Of a DNA stretch of 64,000 nucleotides, positions 42,729-51,461 are shown in pieces. The stretch comes from Polaribacter batillariae (GTDB taxonomy: Bacteria > Bacteroidota > Bacteroidia > Flavobacteriales > Flavobacteriaceae): NCBI RefSeq assembly GCF_017498485.1, contig NZ_CP071795.1, positions 3,013,501 to 3,077,500 on the forward strand. Reading direction: 5' to 3'. How positions within the stretch are numbered: the stretch's first letter is position 1; every line of letters begins with the position of its first letter. Under the pieces are notes generated by a model that saw nothing but the letters and a program-made list of their open reading frames with translations, searched no databases and was not told the origin of the DNA. A program made the translations under genes and the position numbers.

Positions 42729-45140
42729 TTACAAAATACCGCCACTACTTTCGGTTTCGTTATTTTCTCTATATTTTCGATCTCGCTCTCGGTTTTTTCC
42801 ACTTCCGAAATTGTAAGAAAATCCAACATAAATAGAACTGTATTCTAAAGTAAATTGTCCATTTTGTGGAAATGGATTTGTCGTAGAAAAATCTAATTTA
42901 TAGTTGTCGAAAATATCGGTTGCTCTTAGCGAAAGAGAACCTTTTCCTTTTAAAATAGTATATCTAGCAGAAGCATTTATTAAAACATAAGGTTTAACTT
43001 TTACCAACACATTTTTATAAGTTCCTCTGTAGGAACTAGAGAGTTGAAAACGTAATTTTTTACTCGCTTTAAAGCTATTGCTTAATCTTGCCGTTGTTAA
43101 CACGTTTTCTACTTGAATAAAATTGTTGTTAACCAACCCTTGGTTTTCCTGAATATAACTATTAAAACTTGGTCTTAATGTCCACCAATTTGTTAATTTT
43201 ATACTCGAAGCAAACTCAAAACCGTAGCTTTTAGACGAATTATAATTTGTGTACGATAATAATTGCCTATCTGCATTTGTATTATCGATATCGAAAATTC
43301 TTCCAATAATATCTTTGGTTTCTCTATAAAAAGTGCCAAATGTAAAATATCCCTTTTTAAAAGAATTCGTATAATTAAACTCAAAAGAATTGGTAAACTG
43401 TGGTCTTAGGTTTCTGTTTCCAACAGAGATAGATAATGGTGTATTCCATTCTTGAATTGGGGTTACTTGGTCTATTCCTGGTCTATCAACTCTTCTACTG
43501 TACCCGATTTGAAATTGATGTTTGTCTGATGAAGCATAAGTAATAAAAGCAGAAGGATAGATGCTAAAAATCTCATCTGAATAAGGGTCTAAATTTGTTT
43601 GTTCTGTATTAGAAAATAAGCCATCAACTTTAAATTGTTCAAAACGTAAACCTGCTTGGAAACTTAACTTTTCGTATTCTTTATTTAGATTAATATAGGC
43701 AGAATATAAATCTCGATCGTAAGTAAAATTGGTGTTCCCTCTGGGTTTTGTTGGCGGGTTTCCATTCGTTTCAACTTCTTGATTGGTATTTATTTTATTG
43801 AATGCATTTTGAATTCTTGTTTCTAAACCTAACTCTAAAGTTCCGTTTTTAATAGGTTTTGTATAATCTAAATTTACTAAAAAAATGTTATTATTATTTT
43901 TGATGGAATTTGTATAGTTATACACTTCCGAATTCGGATTTATTAATTCTCTGTTATTATCTTCTTGCGGATTTGTGTTTTTAGAGTAATTAATTTCTAA
44001 TTCTAAATTTTCGCCCTTTTTGTTAAAATCGATTTTATAATCTAAATTATAAGCAGTTTCTTGAATATCGAATACTGAAATATTTCTTGCATCAAAAATT
44101 ACATTGTTGTCTAATGTAGTTTCTGTATCTACAGAAAAATCGGTATCTGCAATGCTTTTAGTTATGTAAAAAGACAAAGTGTTTTTTTCGTTGATGTAAA
44201 AATCGACACCCGATTTTATATAATGAGAGGTTGTGCTGTCTAAAAAATTAATATTCTGGTTTAGGTTTTTATCCAATCTTTCGAAATTAGAAAATGTTTC
44301 GAAATCTCCCCAGTCTAAATAATAACTCCCGTAAAAATTAAATTTTCCGGTTCTGTAATTTAAGTCTAAAGAGGTAGTAGGTCTTGTGTTTATACTATGT
44401 TCTAAACCAGCAGAAAAACTTCCATTAAAGCCAATGGTTGTATTTTTTTTAAGCACAAAATTAAGAATTCCACTCATTCCTTCAGGAGAATATTTTGCAG
44501 AAGGATTCGTAATAATTTCAACACTTTTTACTGCGGAAGAAGGCAGTTGTTTTAAAAGCTGTGCAACAGGTAAATTCGAAGGTTTTCCGTCGATTAAAAC
44601 ACGAACATTTTGGTTGCCTCTTAAATTAATGTTTCCAGATTGGTAATCTACCTGAATCGAAGGAATATTCTCTAACATTTGAAAAGAATTTGTTCCTGCA
44701 GATGCCAAATCTTTACCTACATGAAACACTTTTCTATCGATTTTTTGAACTATAGAAGAGGTTTCAGAAACAAGTTCTACAGGTTTTAATTGAGAGATTT
44801 CTTCTTCTAATAGAATAGTATTTAAACGAATTATTTGATGCTCTTTAGAAAGTTTAATTTTCTTTTTAATGGTTTTGTAGCCAATAAATTGAAGGTCTAT
44901 CAACAAAGAATCTAAAGGCAGTTTTTTTATACTGAATTTTCCTTTTTTATCGGAAATTCCGCCAGAAATAATTTCTTGCTGTGTGTTTTTGCAAATAATA
45001 TTTACATAAGGTAAGGGCTGTTTTGTTTTACTGTCTAAGATTGTTCCATTTAAAACTCCAACACCTAATTTTGTGTTGCTATTTTGTGAGAAAATAGTTA
45101 AAGAGCAAAAAAGAACCAAAAATACGATTCGTTTTTTCAT
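42729..45140 (-). CDS. TonB-dependent receptor-like outer-membrane barrel protein (copy 2)
   Basis: The 803-aa protein has a signal peptide (MKKRIVFLVLFCSLTIFSQ), a carboxypeptidase-like regulatory domain (GTILDSKTKQPLPYVNIICK), a plug domain (MLENIPSIQVDYQSGNINLR, VRVLIDGKPSNLPVAQLLKQ) and a barrel of the outer-membrane beta-barrel type 3 class. It is paralogous to the next gene upstream (45259-47712) along its whole length, with shared GKPTN/GKPSN, NPSAKY(S/N)PEGMSGI and SYSRRVDRPGI segments. TonB box and substrate are not evident. It is followed by a sulfatase, so uptake of sulfated sugar is a fair guess. Confidence 0.88.
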   Translation of the reverse strand: MKKRIVFLVLFCSLTIFSQNSNTKLGVGVLNGTILDSKTKQPLPYVNIICKNTQQEIISGGISDKKGKFSIKKLPLDSLLIDLQFIGYKTIKKKIKLSKEHQIIRLNTILLEEEISQLKPVELVSETSSIVQKIDRKVFHVGKDLASAGTNSFQMLENIPSIQVDYQSGNINLRGNQNVRVLIDGKPSNLPVAQLLKQLPSSAVKSVEIITNPSAKYSPEGMSGILNFVLKKNTTIGFNGSFSAGLEHSINTRPTTSLDLNYRTGKFNFYGSYYLDWGDFETFSNFERLDKNLNQNINFLDSTTSHYIKSGVDFYINEKNTLSFYITKSIADTDFSVDTETTLDNNVIFDARNISVFDIQETAYNLDYKIDFNKKGENLELEINYSKNTNPQEDNNRELINPNSEVYNYTNSIKNNNNIFLVNLDYTKPIKNGTLELGLETRIQNAFNKINTNQEVETNGNPPTKPRGNTNFTYDRDLYSAYINLNKEYEKLSFQAGLRFEQFKVDGLFSNTEQTNLDPYSDEIFSIYPSAFITYASSDKHQFQIGYSRRVDRPGIDQVTPIQEWNTPLSISVGNRNLRPQFTNSFEFNYTNSFKKGYFTFGTFYRETKDIIGRIFDIDNTNADRQLLSYTNYNSSKSYGFEFASSIKLTNWWTLRPSFNSYIQENQGLVNNNFIQVENVLTTARLSNSFKASKKLRFQLSSSYRGTYKNVLVKVKPYVLINASARYTILKGKGSLSLRATDIFDNYKLDFSTTNPFPQNGQFTLEYSSIYVGFSYNFGSGKNRERDRKYRENNETESSGGIL

Positions 45141-45203
45141 AGTAAGGTTGTCTTTTAATTTTACATAGCATTATAATGCCCTAAAAGTAGTTAAAAATTA
45201 GCA

Positions 45204-45234
45204 ATAAAAAAACCGAAGTATTAACTTCGGTTTT
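45204..45234 (-). terminator. terminator between the two TonB-receptor genes
   Basis: AACCGAAGT (45211-45219) and ACTTCGGTT (45224-45232) form a perfect stem with a short loop; on the minus strand a T run follows. The two paralogs are therefore probably separate transcripts. Confidence 0.85.
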
Positions 45235-45258
45235 AAAAATGGTATTTTTAAGTTTTGT

Positions 45259-47712
45259 TTAAAAACTTGCGCCACCTTCTTTAATATTATCGTCACGTTG
45301 TCTTCTTTGCTTTGCTTTATTTTTTCCACTACCAAACCTGTAGTTAAAACCAATATAAGCAGTTTGGCTTTCCCAATTAAATCGCCCATTTTGTACAAAT
45401 GGATTTTCGGAATTAAAAGCAAATTTCATTCCTCTAAAAATATCGTTTACTCTAAAATTAATACTTCCTTTTCCGTCTAAAACTCGCAAACTTGCGCCTG
45501 TATTTAGCATCCACATATTTTCTGTTTTCCACTGAATGTCTTCTTGTGGGCCTCTATACATAGCAAATAGTTGCAAATTTAATCTTTTAGAAACTTTAAA
45601 GCTATTGCTAACTCTTGCGTTAAAAACCTCGTTGGTAACTTCTATTCTTTGTGCGTTTGCGTTTACCAAATCTACAGTACCAAATTGTTTTTGAGAATAA
45701 AAATCCATACTAGAATTTACTCTCCACCAATTTGCAATTTTATAATTGAACGAAAACTCTAATCCGTAAGCATTTGTGTCTTCGAAATTGGTCCAGGATA
45801 AAACTTGTTTTACATTCGAAGGATCGTTAGGGTCTTTGTAAGTTACTCGCGAAATATTATCGTTTATTGCTCTGTAAAAAGTACCAAAAGTTACAGATCC
45901 GTTTTTAATTTGTCGTGTATAATTTGCTTCAAAAGAATTGGTAAATTGTGGTAAAAGATTTGCATTTCCAATAGAGGTAATTAAAGGTGTGCTCCACTCT
46001 CTAATTGGATTTACTTGAGAAATTCCAGGTCTATCAACTCTTCTGCTATAACTTAATTGAAACTGATTTTTATCAGAAAGATTAAAAGTAAAAAATGCTG
46101 AAGGATATACGCTAAAAATATCTTGGTTTACATTTTCTGAAGGGTTTCCATCGCGATTAAAATTTCCTGTCGCCTTAAATTGTTCGAAACGAGCCCCTAA
46201 TTGCATGGTTACTTTTCCAAATTGATGACCGTAATTCGCATAAGCAGAATATATTTTTCTACCATAATCGAAATCAGAATTTCCTAAAGGTTGAATTGTA
46301 GGATTTCCTTGATTGTCGAAAACAATTTCATCTTGATTGGTAATGTTTATGTTAGAAGTATTGTCTTCTCTATACTCCAAGCCCAATTCTAATTTACCTT
46401 TTTCTGAAACAGGGTTTGTGTAATCGACATTTAATAAAGTATTATTACTTTTATTGGTAATATCGTTAAAAAAGTTTAAAACTTTAAAATCTACATCATT
46501 GGGGTTTTTCGTTACATCTTTATTTTCTGCATCCTCTGGAGCTCTTGTATTAGAATATGTGGCTTCAAACTCTATATTGTGTCCTTCTTTTTCGAATTCT
46601 CTTTTATAATTTACATTATAAGCGCCTGTTTGGTTGTTTTGTAACTGTACATTGGGTGCTTTAGAAACAATGGTTCCGTTTTCTGTAACTAAAGTTCTTC
46701 CATTTCCATCGCCATCGAACCAGTTTTGGGTAGTGTAAAAAGACAGCGTATTTTTTTTATCTAAATAAATATCTGCACCAGCTTTTATCAAATGAGATTG
46801 GTTATCGTTTTGAAAAATAAAATCTTGCAGTCTGCCTACAGCTGGTCTGTTTACAAAACCATAATTGTAATTATTGCCTCCATTATAACCATAATTTCCA
46901 AAGAAGTTTACTTTTCCGGTTTTATAATTCATATTTGTAGAAGCGTTGTAACGTACATAATGGCCAGCAGTAACTCCAGTGTCTATAGAGCCATTAAAGC
47001 CCATATTGGCATTTTTGTTTAAGATAATGTTAATAATTCCACTCATTCCTTCTGGATTGTATTTTGCAGAAGGATTTGTAATTAATTCGATGCTTTTTAT
47101 AGAAGTAGAAGGTATTTGTTTTAACAATTGGGCAGCAGAAATGTTGGTGGGTTTACCATCTACTAAAACACGAACATTCTCATTGCCTCGCAAACTAATG
47201 TTTCCTGTTTGGCTATCTACATTTACAGACTGTACATTGTTTAAAAGTTCTGAGGCTGTAGTTCCTGTGGCTGTTAAATCTTTACCAACGTTAATTACTT
47301 TTCTATCTACTTTTTGTACAATTTGCGATGTTTCTGCTCTTACTACCACTTCGTTCAATTGCGAGCTATCTTCTAAAAGAAAGATGGTTCCTAAATCTAC
47401 TTGATTGTTTTTGTTAGAGATGTTTATTTTTGTTGAATAGGTTTTGTAACCAATAAATTGGGCTTCTACCAAACTATTTCCTTCAGGAATGTCTTTAATA
47501 ATAAAAATTCCGTTTTCGTTTGTAATTCCTCCAGTAAGTATTTTTTTAGCAAAATCTCTTACCACAATATTTACATAAGGCAAAGGTTCTTTGGATGTAT
47601 TATCTACTACTTTTCCTGTAATAGTTCCTGGTTTTAATAGCTTGCTTTTTGGCAATTGGGCTTGTAAAGTTATCGAGGAAATAAACAAGACAAGAAGCAG
47701 TAAGTTTTTCAT
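45259..47712 (-). CDS. TonB-dependent receptor-like outer-membrane barrel protein (copy 1)
   Basis: The 817-aa protein has a signal peptide (MKNLLLLVLFISSITLQAQ), a CarboxypepD-like domain (GKVVDNTSKEPLPYVNIVVR), a plug region (NVRVLVDGKPTNISAAQLLK, IELITNPSAKYNPEGMSGII) and a long beta-barrel ending GFNYRFGSGKNKAKQRRQRD. It is the tandem paralog of the 42729-45140 gene. Receptors of this class often lack an obvious TonB box; the ligand is unknown. The unusual basic tail after the last barrel strand (GSGKNKAKQRRQRDDN) is also present in the other copy (GSGKNRERDRKYRENN). Confidence 0.88.
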   Translation of the reverse strand: MKNLLLLVLFISSITLQAQLPKSKLLKPGTITGKVVDNTSKEPLPYVNIVVRDFAKKILTGGITNENGIFIIKDIPEGNSLVEAQFIGYKTYSTKINISNKNNQVDLGTIFLLEDSSQLNEVVVRAETSQIVQKVDRKVINVGKDLTATGTTASELLNNVQSVNVDSQTGNISLRGNENVRVLVDGKPTNISAAQLLKQIPSTSIKSIELITNPSAKYNPEGMSGIINIILNKNANMGFNGSIDTGVTAGHYVRYNASTNMNYKTGKVNFFGNYGYNGGNNYNYGFVNRPAVGRLQDFIFQNDNQSHLIKAGADIYLDKKNTLSFYTTQNWFDGDGNGRTLVTENGTIVSKAPNVQLQNNQTGAYNVNYKREFEKEGHNIEFEATYSNTRAPEDAENKDVTKNPNDVDFKVLNFFNDITNKSNNTLLNVDYTNPVSEKGKLELGLEYREDNTSNINITNQDEIVFDNQGNPTIQPLGNSDFDYGRKIYSAYANYGHQFGKVTMQLGARFEQFKATGNFNRDGNPSENVNQDIFSVYPSAFFTFNLSDKNQFQLSYSRRVDRPGISQVNPIREWSTPLITSIGNANLLPQFTNSFEANYTRQIKNGSVTFGTFYRAINDNISRVTYKDPNDPSNVKQVLSWTNFEDTNAYGLEFSFNYKIANWWRVNSSMDFYSQKQFGTVDLVNANAQRIEVTNEVFNARVSNSFKVSKRLNLQLFAMYRGPQEDIQWKTENMWMLNTGASLRVLDGKGSINFRVNDIFRGMKFAFNSENPFVQNGRFNWESQTAYIGFNYRFGSGKNKAKQRRQRDDNIKEGGASF

Positions 47713-47763
47713 TTTAAATTAGTTTTTTAGATTTGATTGATATTTTATAGACGCTTTATTCTT

Positions 47764-47771
47764 TATATTTG
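47764..47771 (+). promoter_or_regulatory. possible -7 box of the CoA-binding protein gene
   Basis: TATATTTG matches TAnnTTTG, 38 bp before the ATG at 47809. Confidence 0.35.
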
Positions 47772-47808
47772 TTACTGTATTTAATTGTCTTTAACACATT
47801 CTTAACAT

Positions 47809-48171
47809 ATGAAAAAGAAAACTTTAGTTTTAGGAGCATCTTTAAAAGAAAGCAGATATTCGAACATTGCTATAAAAAGATTAAGAGGAAAAGAAATTCC
47901 GGTAGTTGCAATTGGTTTGCGAGTTGGAGTAGTGGCAGATGTAACTATTACAACAGAAAAAGTAGATTTTAAAGAGATAGATACAGTTACTTTATACCTA
48001 AATCCAACAAGGCAAAAAGCATATTACAATTATATAATAAGCTTACAACCAAAAAGAGTAATTTTTAACCCAGGTACAGAAAATATGGAGTTTGTAAAAT
48101 TATTACAGAATAATAATATTGAAAGTGAAATTGCTTGTACGTTGGTTTTATTAAGTACAAACCAGTATTAG
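47809..48171 (+). CDS. CoA-binding domain protein (YccU-like)
   Basis: The 120-aa protein is a single Rossmann-like CoA_binding domain: KKTLVLGASLKESRYSNIAI (nucleotide-binding loop), IPVVAIGLRVG, the DTVTLYLNP strand and KRVIFNPGTEN. The Bacteroidota form is short and stands alone. Function is unknown; CoA or NAD binding is a family inference. It is convergent with the rnz operon, 9 bp from its end. Confidence 0.88.
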   Translation: MKKKTLVLGASLKESRYSNIAIKRLRGKEIPVVAIGLRVGVVADVTITTEKVDFKEIDTVTLYLNPTRQKAYYNYIISLQPKRVIFNPGTENMEFVKLLQNNNIESEIACTLVLLSTNQY

Positions 48172-48180
48172 AAATATTTC

Positions 48181-49098
48181 TTAATCTATCGAAAACACTT
48201 TTCCAGGTTCCGATAAAGAAACATTTTTAAAAATTTTAGCCGCTTCTTTTTGAAAAAGAGAAATGTCTTTATATCTGCCAGAATAATGCCCAACAATTAG
48301 TTCACCAACATTTGCGTCTTTGGCAATTTGAGCCGCTTCAAAAGATGTAGAATGTTTGGTTTTTTTTGCCAAATCGGTTCTATCTGCTAAAAAAGTGGCT
48401 TCATGGTATAGTAAATCTGCATTTTTTATAATAGGTACAATATCTGGTTTATAACTTGTGTCACTACAAAAAGCGTAGCTTAAAGGTTTTTTAGGATCGA
48501 TTGTCAATTCAGCATTTCGAACAACTTCACCATTAGATAAAATTACATCTTTTCCCGCTTTTATGTTTAAGAAATCTGCTTTTCCAATTTCTTGGTAACC
48601 ACTAATATTAAGCATATTTAATTTACGAGGTTTCTCTTTCTCTGTAAAAAGATACCCGTTTGTATATACTCTGTGATGTAGTGGAATGGTTCGAACAATT
48701 ACTTTATCGTCTTCAAAAATAAGTTCACTCTCAGAAGAAGATAATTCGTGAAAAATAATGTTGAATTTCGCGTGAGATTGCGAGATTTTTAACATCAATA
48801 AAGTTGCTTTTTTGATGCCAACTGGACCAAAAACATGGATGTCTTTTTCTCGATTTAAAATTCCGTAAGTAGATAATAAACCCACCAAACCATAAAAATG
48901 ATCTCCATGTAAATGAGAAATAAAAATATGATTGATTTTAGAAAAACCAACCTTATATTTTCGCATTTGACGCTGGGTGCCTTCGCCACAATCTATTAAA
49001 AAATGTCGATTATTTATTTCTAAATATTGCGAAGTAGGAAAAGCGTTTACACGTGGAGTAGCAGAATGACAGCCTAAAATAGTTAAGTTTAGACTCAT
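48181..49098 (-). CDS. rnz: ribonuclease Z
   Basis: This 305-aa metallo-beta-lactamase-fold nuclease trims the 3' ends of tRNA precursors. The HxHxDH zinc motif is FISHLHGDHFYGL; other features are LGCHSATPRVNAFPTSQYLE, LIDCGEGTQRQM, the exosite region, YHEATFL and KHSTSFEAAQIAKDANV with GHYSGRYK. Most tRNAs here, such as tRNA-Phe at 14397, lack an encoded CCA and so need RNase Z. Last gene of the pyrR-pyrB operon; it overlaps the T9SS-CTD gene by 4 bp. Confidence 0.97.
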   Translation of the reverse strand: MSLNLTILGCHSATPRVNAFPTSQYLEINNRHFLIDCGEGTQRQMRKYKVGFSKINHIFISHLHGDHFYGLVGLLSTYGILNREKDIHVFGPVGIKKATLLMLKISQSHAKFNIIFHELSSSESELIFEDDKVIVRTIPLHHRVYTNGYLFTEKEKPRKLNMLNISGYQEIGKADFLNIKAGKDVILSNGEVVRNAELTIDPKKPLSYAFCSDTSYKPDIVPIIKNADLLYHEATFLADRTDLAKKTKHSTSFEAAQIAKDANVGELIVGHYSGRYKDISLFQKEAAKIFKNVSLSEPGKVFSID

Positions 49099-49415
49099 TT
49101 AATCACAAAACGTTTAGAAATTACTTTCTTTTTGTCTTGAATACTGTAAATATACATTCCTGTAGCTAAATTATCTTTGTAAAAAGAGAAACTATTTTTA
49201 CCTTTTACGGTTTTGAAAGTTTTCTTAAAAACCGTTTTTCCTAAAACGTTTTTAACGGTAAATTTAACCGAAGAAATAGCTTTAGAATTGAAAGATATTT
49301 TAGTGGAGTTTGTAAAAGGATTTGGTGCAGCAGACAAAACGTCTATTGATTTTTCTTGAGAAAAACCTAGAAACGAAAAGCTTAAAAATAAAATAAAAAG
49401 TATTTTTTTTATCAT
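49095..49415 (-). CDS. orphan type IX secretion sorting domain (106 aa)
   Basis: After a signal peptide (MIKKILFILFLSFSFLGFSQ) the mature protein consists almost wholly of a type A T9SS sorting domain: SAAPNPFTNSTKISFNSKAI, VLGKTVFKKTF, LATGMYIYSIQDKKKVISKR and the end FVIK. The usual cargo domain is missing. The gene lies in the pyrB-rnz operon with a 4-bp overlap to rnz and an 8-bp gap upstream, so it is not obviously a stray fragment. It may be a small secreted or surface protein of its own, or a leftover end of a bigger gene. Confidence 0.85.
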   Translation of the reverse strand: MIKKILFILFLSFSFLGFSQEKSIDVLSAAPNPFTNSTKISFNSKAISSVKFTVKNVLGKTVFKKTFKTVKGKNSFSFYKDNLATGMYIYSIQDKKKVISKRFVIK

Positions 49416-49423
49416 ATATTTTT

Positions 49424-49756
49424 TTAAAATCCTAATTCTCTTTCGATGTTTTCCATGTCTAAAATATCTTCTGCTTCAATTAAAGTAGGTACAATATTTA
49501 AGTGTTCTGGAAGTTCATCGACATTTACAGTCGAATTTATAATAACAAAAGATGTACCATTGTTGTTTTTTTGTTCAGCTATGTTCAAAAATAACAAAAA
49601 ATCTTTAGTAGCTATGTTAATATTGTCTGAAATGTGTAAAACTACATGCTCTTTTTCGAATTCGCTTACTTTTTTTAAAAATGCTTTGTAGAATTCTTCA
49701 AATGTAGTTTCATTCGAAGAAATATAAGTGTAATGGTCTTTTTTATCAATTTGCAT
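49424..49756 (-). CDS. STAS-like protein (sometimes misnamed ribonuclease Z)
   Basis: The 110-aa product starts at ATG 49756, one base after the pyrB stop; an ATG 66 bp upstream lies in pyrB. Alternating strands and helices (VVLHISDNINI, LLFLNIAEQKNN, SFVIINSTVN) and the tail LIEAEDILDMENIERELGF fit an anti-sigma-factor-antagonist (STAS)-like fold. The protein is common directly upstream of rnz in Flavobacteriia and is sometimes labelled ribonuclease Z only from that context; it has no metal-binding motif. Confidence 0.75.
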   Translation of the reverse strand: MQIDKKDHYTYISSNETTFEEFYKAFLKKVSEFEKEHVVLHISDNINIATKDFLLFLNIAEQKNNNGTSFVIINSTVNVDELPEHLNIVPTLIEAEDILDMENIERELGF

Positions 49757-49757
49757 A

Positions 49758-50687
49758 TTATCTTTTAATTTGTTGCGCCAATAAATAAATAACTGCCATT
49801 CTAACAGCAACACCGTTTTCAACTTGATTTAGAATAATACTTTCGCTAGAATCTGCAACATCGCTTGTAATTTCTACGCCTCTATTAATGGGGCCTGGGT
49901 GCATGATCACAATTTTCTTGCCAAGGTTGTCTAAAATCTCTTGATTTATTCCAAAAAGTTGTGTGTACTCTCTCGTTGATGGAAAATATTTAATGTCCAT
50001 ACGTTCGTGTTGTACACGTAAAACATTGGCAACATCGCACCATTCCAAGGCCTTTTTTAAGTTGGTTTCTACTTCTACCCCCAAACTCGAAATGTATTTA
50101 GGAATTAAGGTTGTTGGTCCACAAACTTTTACTGTTGCACCTTGTAGTTTTAGTGCAAAAATGTTCGAAAGTGCCACTCTCGAGTGCAAAACATCACCCA
50201 CAATTACAATTTTTTTCCCTTTTACAGTTCCTAATTTTTCACGAATAGAATACGAATCTAACAAGGCTTGTGTTGGGTGTTCGTGAGTTCCATCACCCGC
50301 ATTTATAATTTTTGCGTTTACATGTTTCGATAAGAAAACACCTGCCCCTACATTTCCATGACGCATTACCACAATATCTACTTTCATCGAAAGAATATTG
50401 TTAACGGTGTCTATTAAGGTTTCTCCTTTTTTAACGGAAGATTGTCCTGCAGAAAAATTAATAACATCTGCAGAAAGTCTTTTTTCTGCAAGTTCGAAAC
50501 TTAATTTTGTACGGGTACTATTTTCAAAAAATAAATTGGCAATGGTAATATCTCTTAACGAAGGTACCTTTTTAATGGGCCTGTTAATCACTTCTTTAAA
50601 ATGATCGGCAGTTTTAAAAATAACATCTATATCATTAGGTTTTAAGTATTTTATTCCTAATAAATGTTCTACGCTTAATTCTTGCAC
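49758..50687 (-). CDS. pyrB: aspartate carbamoyltransferase, catalytic chain
   Basis: The 309-aa enzyme joins carbamoyl phosphate and aspartate, the committed step of pyrimidine synthesis. Motifs: carbamoyl phosphate-binding FENSTRTKLSFE, GDGTHEHPTQALLD, GDVLHSRVALSN and MHPGPINRGVEI. Length is that of the stand-alone catalytic chain; no PyrI is visible. It follows pyrR by 39 bp on the same strand. Confidence 0.97.
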   Translation of the reverse strand: MQELSVEHLLGIKYLKPNDIDVIFKTADHFKEVINRPIKKVPSLRDITIANLFFENSTRTKLSFELAEKRLSADVINFSAGQSSVKKGETLIDTVNNILSMKVDIVVMRHGNVGAGVFLSKHVNAKIINAGDGTHEHPTQALLDSYSIREKLGTVKGKKIVIVGDVLHSRVALSNIFALKLQGATVKVCGPTTLIPKYISSLGVEVETNLKKALEWCDVANVLRVQHERMDIKYFPSTREYTQLFGINQEILDNLGKKIVIMHPGPINRGVEITSDVADSSESIILNQVENGVAVRMAVIYLLAQQIKR

Positions 50688-50726
50688 CTCATTTTATTTA
50701 AGTTAAACAATATTATATGTTTGTTT

Positions 50727-51269
50727 TTATGCTTTCGATTCTATATAAACCGCATCTTTTTTATGCGTTTTCTTCCAAGTAACCAAAACTTTTTCTTCGT
50801 TAATAGCATCTACCTGTCTTCCTCTATAGTTAGGTTGAATGGGCAAATGCCTGCTAAAACGCCTGTCGATTAAAACCAATAACTCAATACTTTTGGGTCT
50901 TCCATAAGATTGTATGGCAGTTAAAGCAGCTCTAATACTTCTTCCAGAAAATAACACATCATCTATAATTACCACTTTTTTGTCTTCAATTAAAAAGTTC
51001 ATTTGAGTGGTTTCTGCCGCCAAAGGCTTATCTTTTCTACGAAAATCATCTCTATAAAAAGTAATGTCTAATAAACCTAATTCTAGTTCTTTAATATTGT
51101 ATGCTGTTTTTAACAATTCTGCCAATCTTTCTGCTAAAAAAGTTCCTCTAGGTTGTAAACCAATAAGTACAGTATTCGAGAAATCGTTATGATTTTCGAT
51201 TAACTGACACGCCAAACGATGAAGAATAATTTCAATATCTTTTGAGTTAAGTAAGGTTTTTCTGCTCAT
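50727..51269 (-). CDS. pyrR: PyrR bifunctional pyrimidine regulator / uracil phosphoribosyltransferase
   Basis: The 180-aa protein has the PRPP-binding motif VVIIDDVLFSGRSIRAAL and the PyrR-specific VLIGLQPRGTFLAERLAE and RRFSRHLPIQPNYRGRQVD. In Firmicutes PyrR binds pyr mRNA and attenuates transcription; I see no pyr attenuator in the 192-bp leader region, so an enzymatic role or an unknown mode of control is more likely here. First gene of the pyrR-pyrB-STAS-CTD-rnz operon. Confidence 0.95.
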   Translation of the reverse strand: MSRKTLLNSKDIEIILHRLACQLIENHNDFSNTVLIGLQPRGTFLAERLAELLKTAYNIKELELGLLDITFYRDDFRRKDKPLAAETTQMNFLIEDKKVVIIDDVLFSGRSIRAALTAIQSYGRPKSIELLVLIDRRFSRHLPIQPNYRGRQVDAINEEKVLVTWKKTHKKDAVYIESKA

Positions 51270-51461
51270 AAGAATCCTATCAATTTGGTAGATAGTTATT
51301 GAAAATCAAAATTAATGTAAATATACGTATGCGCAAAATTTATACGTTACTAAATGCAAACAAAGAATTTTGTTAATTAAATTGTTGAAAACAATTGTGT
51401 TTACATTAGAAGTAATCTAAGAGTTGTAGTACATTTAAGTATTCATTCAAATATCTTAATT

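Noticed and set aside
46979..47404. 141-aa plus-strand frame in the TonB-receptor region
   Set aside because: Antisense shadow of the conserved plug domain.
49424..49756. Naming the STAS-like gene ribonuclease Z
   Set aside because: No metallo-beta-lactamase motif; the true rnz with HLHGDH is at 48181-49098.
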